Assembly (NCBI GenBank): GCA_946481475.1
Contig: CAMLOB010000291.1
Span: 1 to 5,728 of the forward strand
Direction: 5' to 3'
From: an uncultured Chlorobiota bacterium
GTDB lineage: Bacteria; Bacteroidota; Kapaibacteriia; OLB7
DNA length: 5,728 bases
Part shown: piece by piece, positions 5,719-5,728 of the stretch
Position numbering within the stretch: the first letter of the stretch is position 1
Layout of the letters: each line of letters starts with the position of its first letter
Notes under the pieces: generated by a model
What the model saw: only the letters and a program-made list of their open reading frames with translations
Databases searched by the model: none
What the model was told of the DNA's origin: nothing
Made by a program: the position numbers and the translations under genes

Positions 5719-5728
5719 CTGCGGAGAG

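Overview
The window looks like an accessory stretch of a Gram-negative bacterial chromosome with moderate GC. The main clue is a large exported lipoprotein whose mature end begins CSENPVAPQ. Short Cys-plus-SENP lipoprotein ends followed by beta-rich domains are common in the Fibrobacterota-Chlorobiota-Bacteroidota (FCB) superphylum and its candidate phyla, but this placement is a low-confidence guess. No rRNA, tRNA, CRISPR array, transposase or integrase is visible.

Layout. At the left, after about 200 bases holding three copies of a 13-bp repeat, is a 65-residue two-helix membrane protein on the minus strand. A gene-free, hairpin-rich interval of about 320 bases follows. Then comes a row of small plus-strand genes, almost all single-domain: a broken VOC (glyoxalase-fold) gene, an intact VOC gene, a DUF1801 gene, a RibD-C/dihydrofolate-reductase-like gene, a stand-alone HNH nuclease, and a tiny 26-codon frame with its own Shine-Dalgarno site. 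Convergent to this row is the largest gene (minus strand, about 657 codons). It encodes a predicted secreted lipoprotein with a ZU5-like N-terminal region, a C39/papain-like cysteine peptidase core and a beta-rich C-terminal domain. At the right end, a truncated VOC gene (plus) and a truncated GIY-YIG nuclease gene (minus) meet tail to tail at one junction. A strong hairpin terminator lies at the window edge.

How the genes relate. No shared pathway is evident. VOC, DUF1801 and RibD-C-like proteins are typical mobile, stand-alone accessory genes of soil and sediment bacteria. Three of the nine recognisable protein genes are broken: one by internal deletion, two by 3' loss at a shared breakpoint. 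The RibD-C-like gene is clearly more GC-rich than its neighbours. The picture is an accumulation and decay zone of transferred genes. The most distinctive gene is the peptidase lipoprotein. I found no convincing evidence of a complete new multi-gene system.
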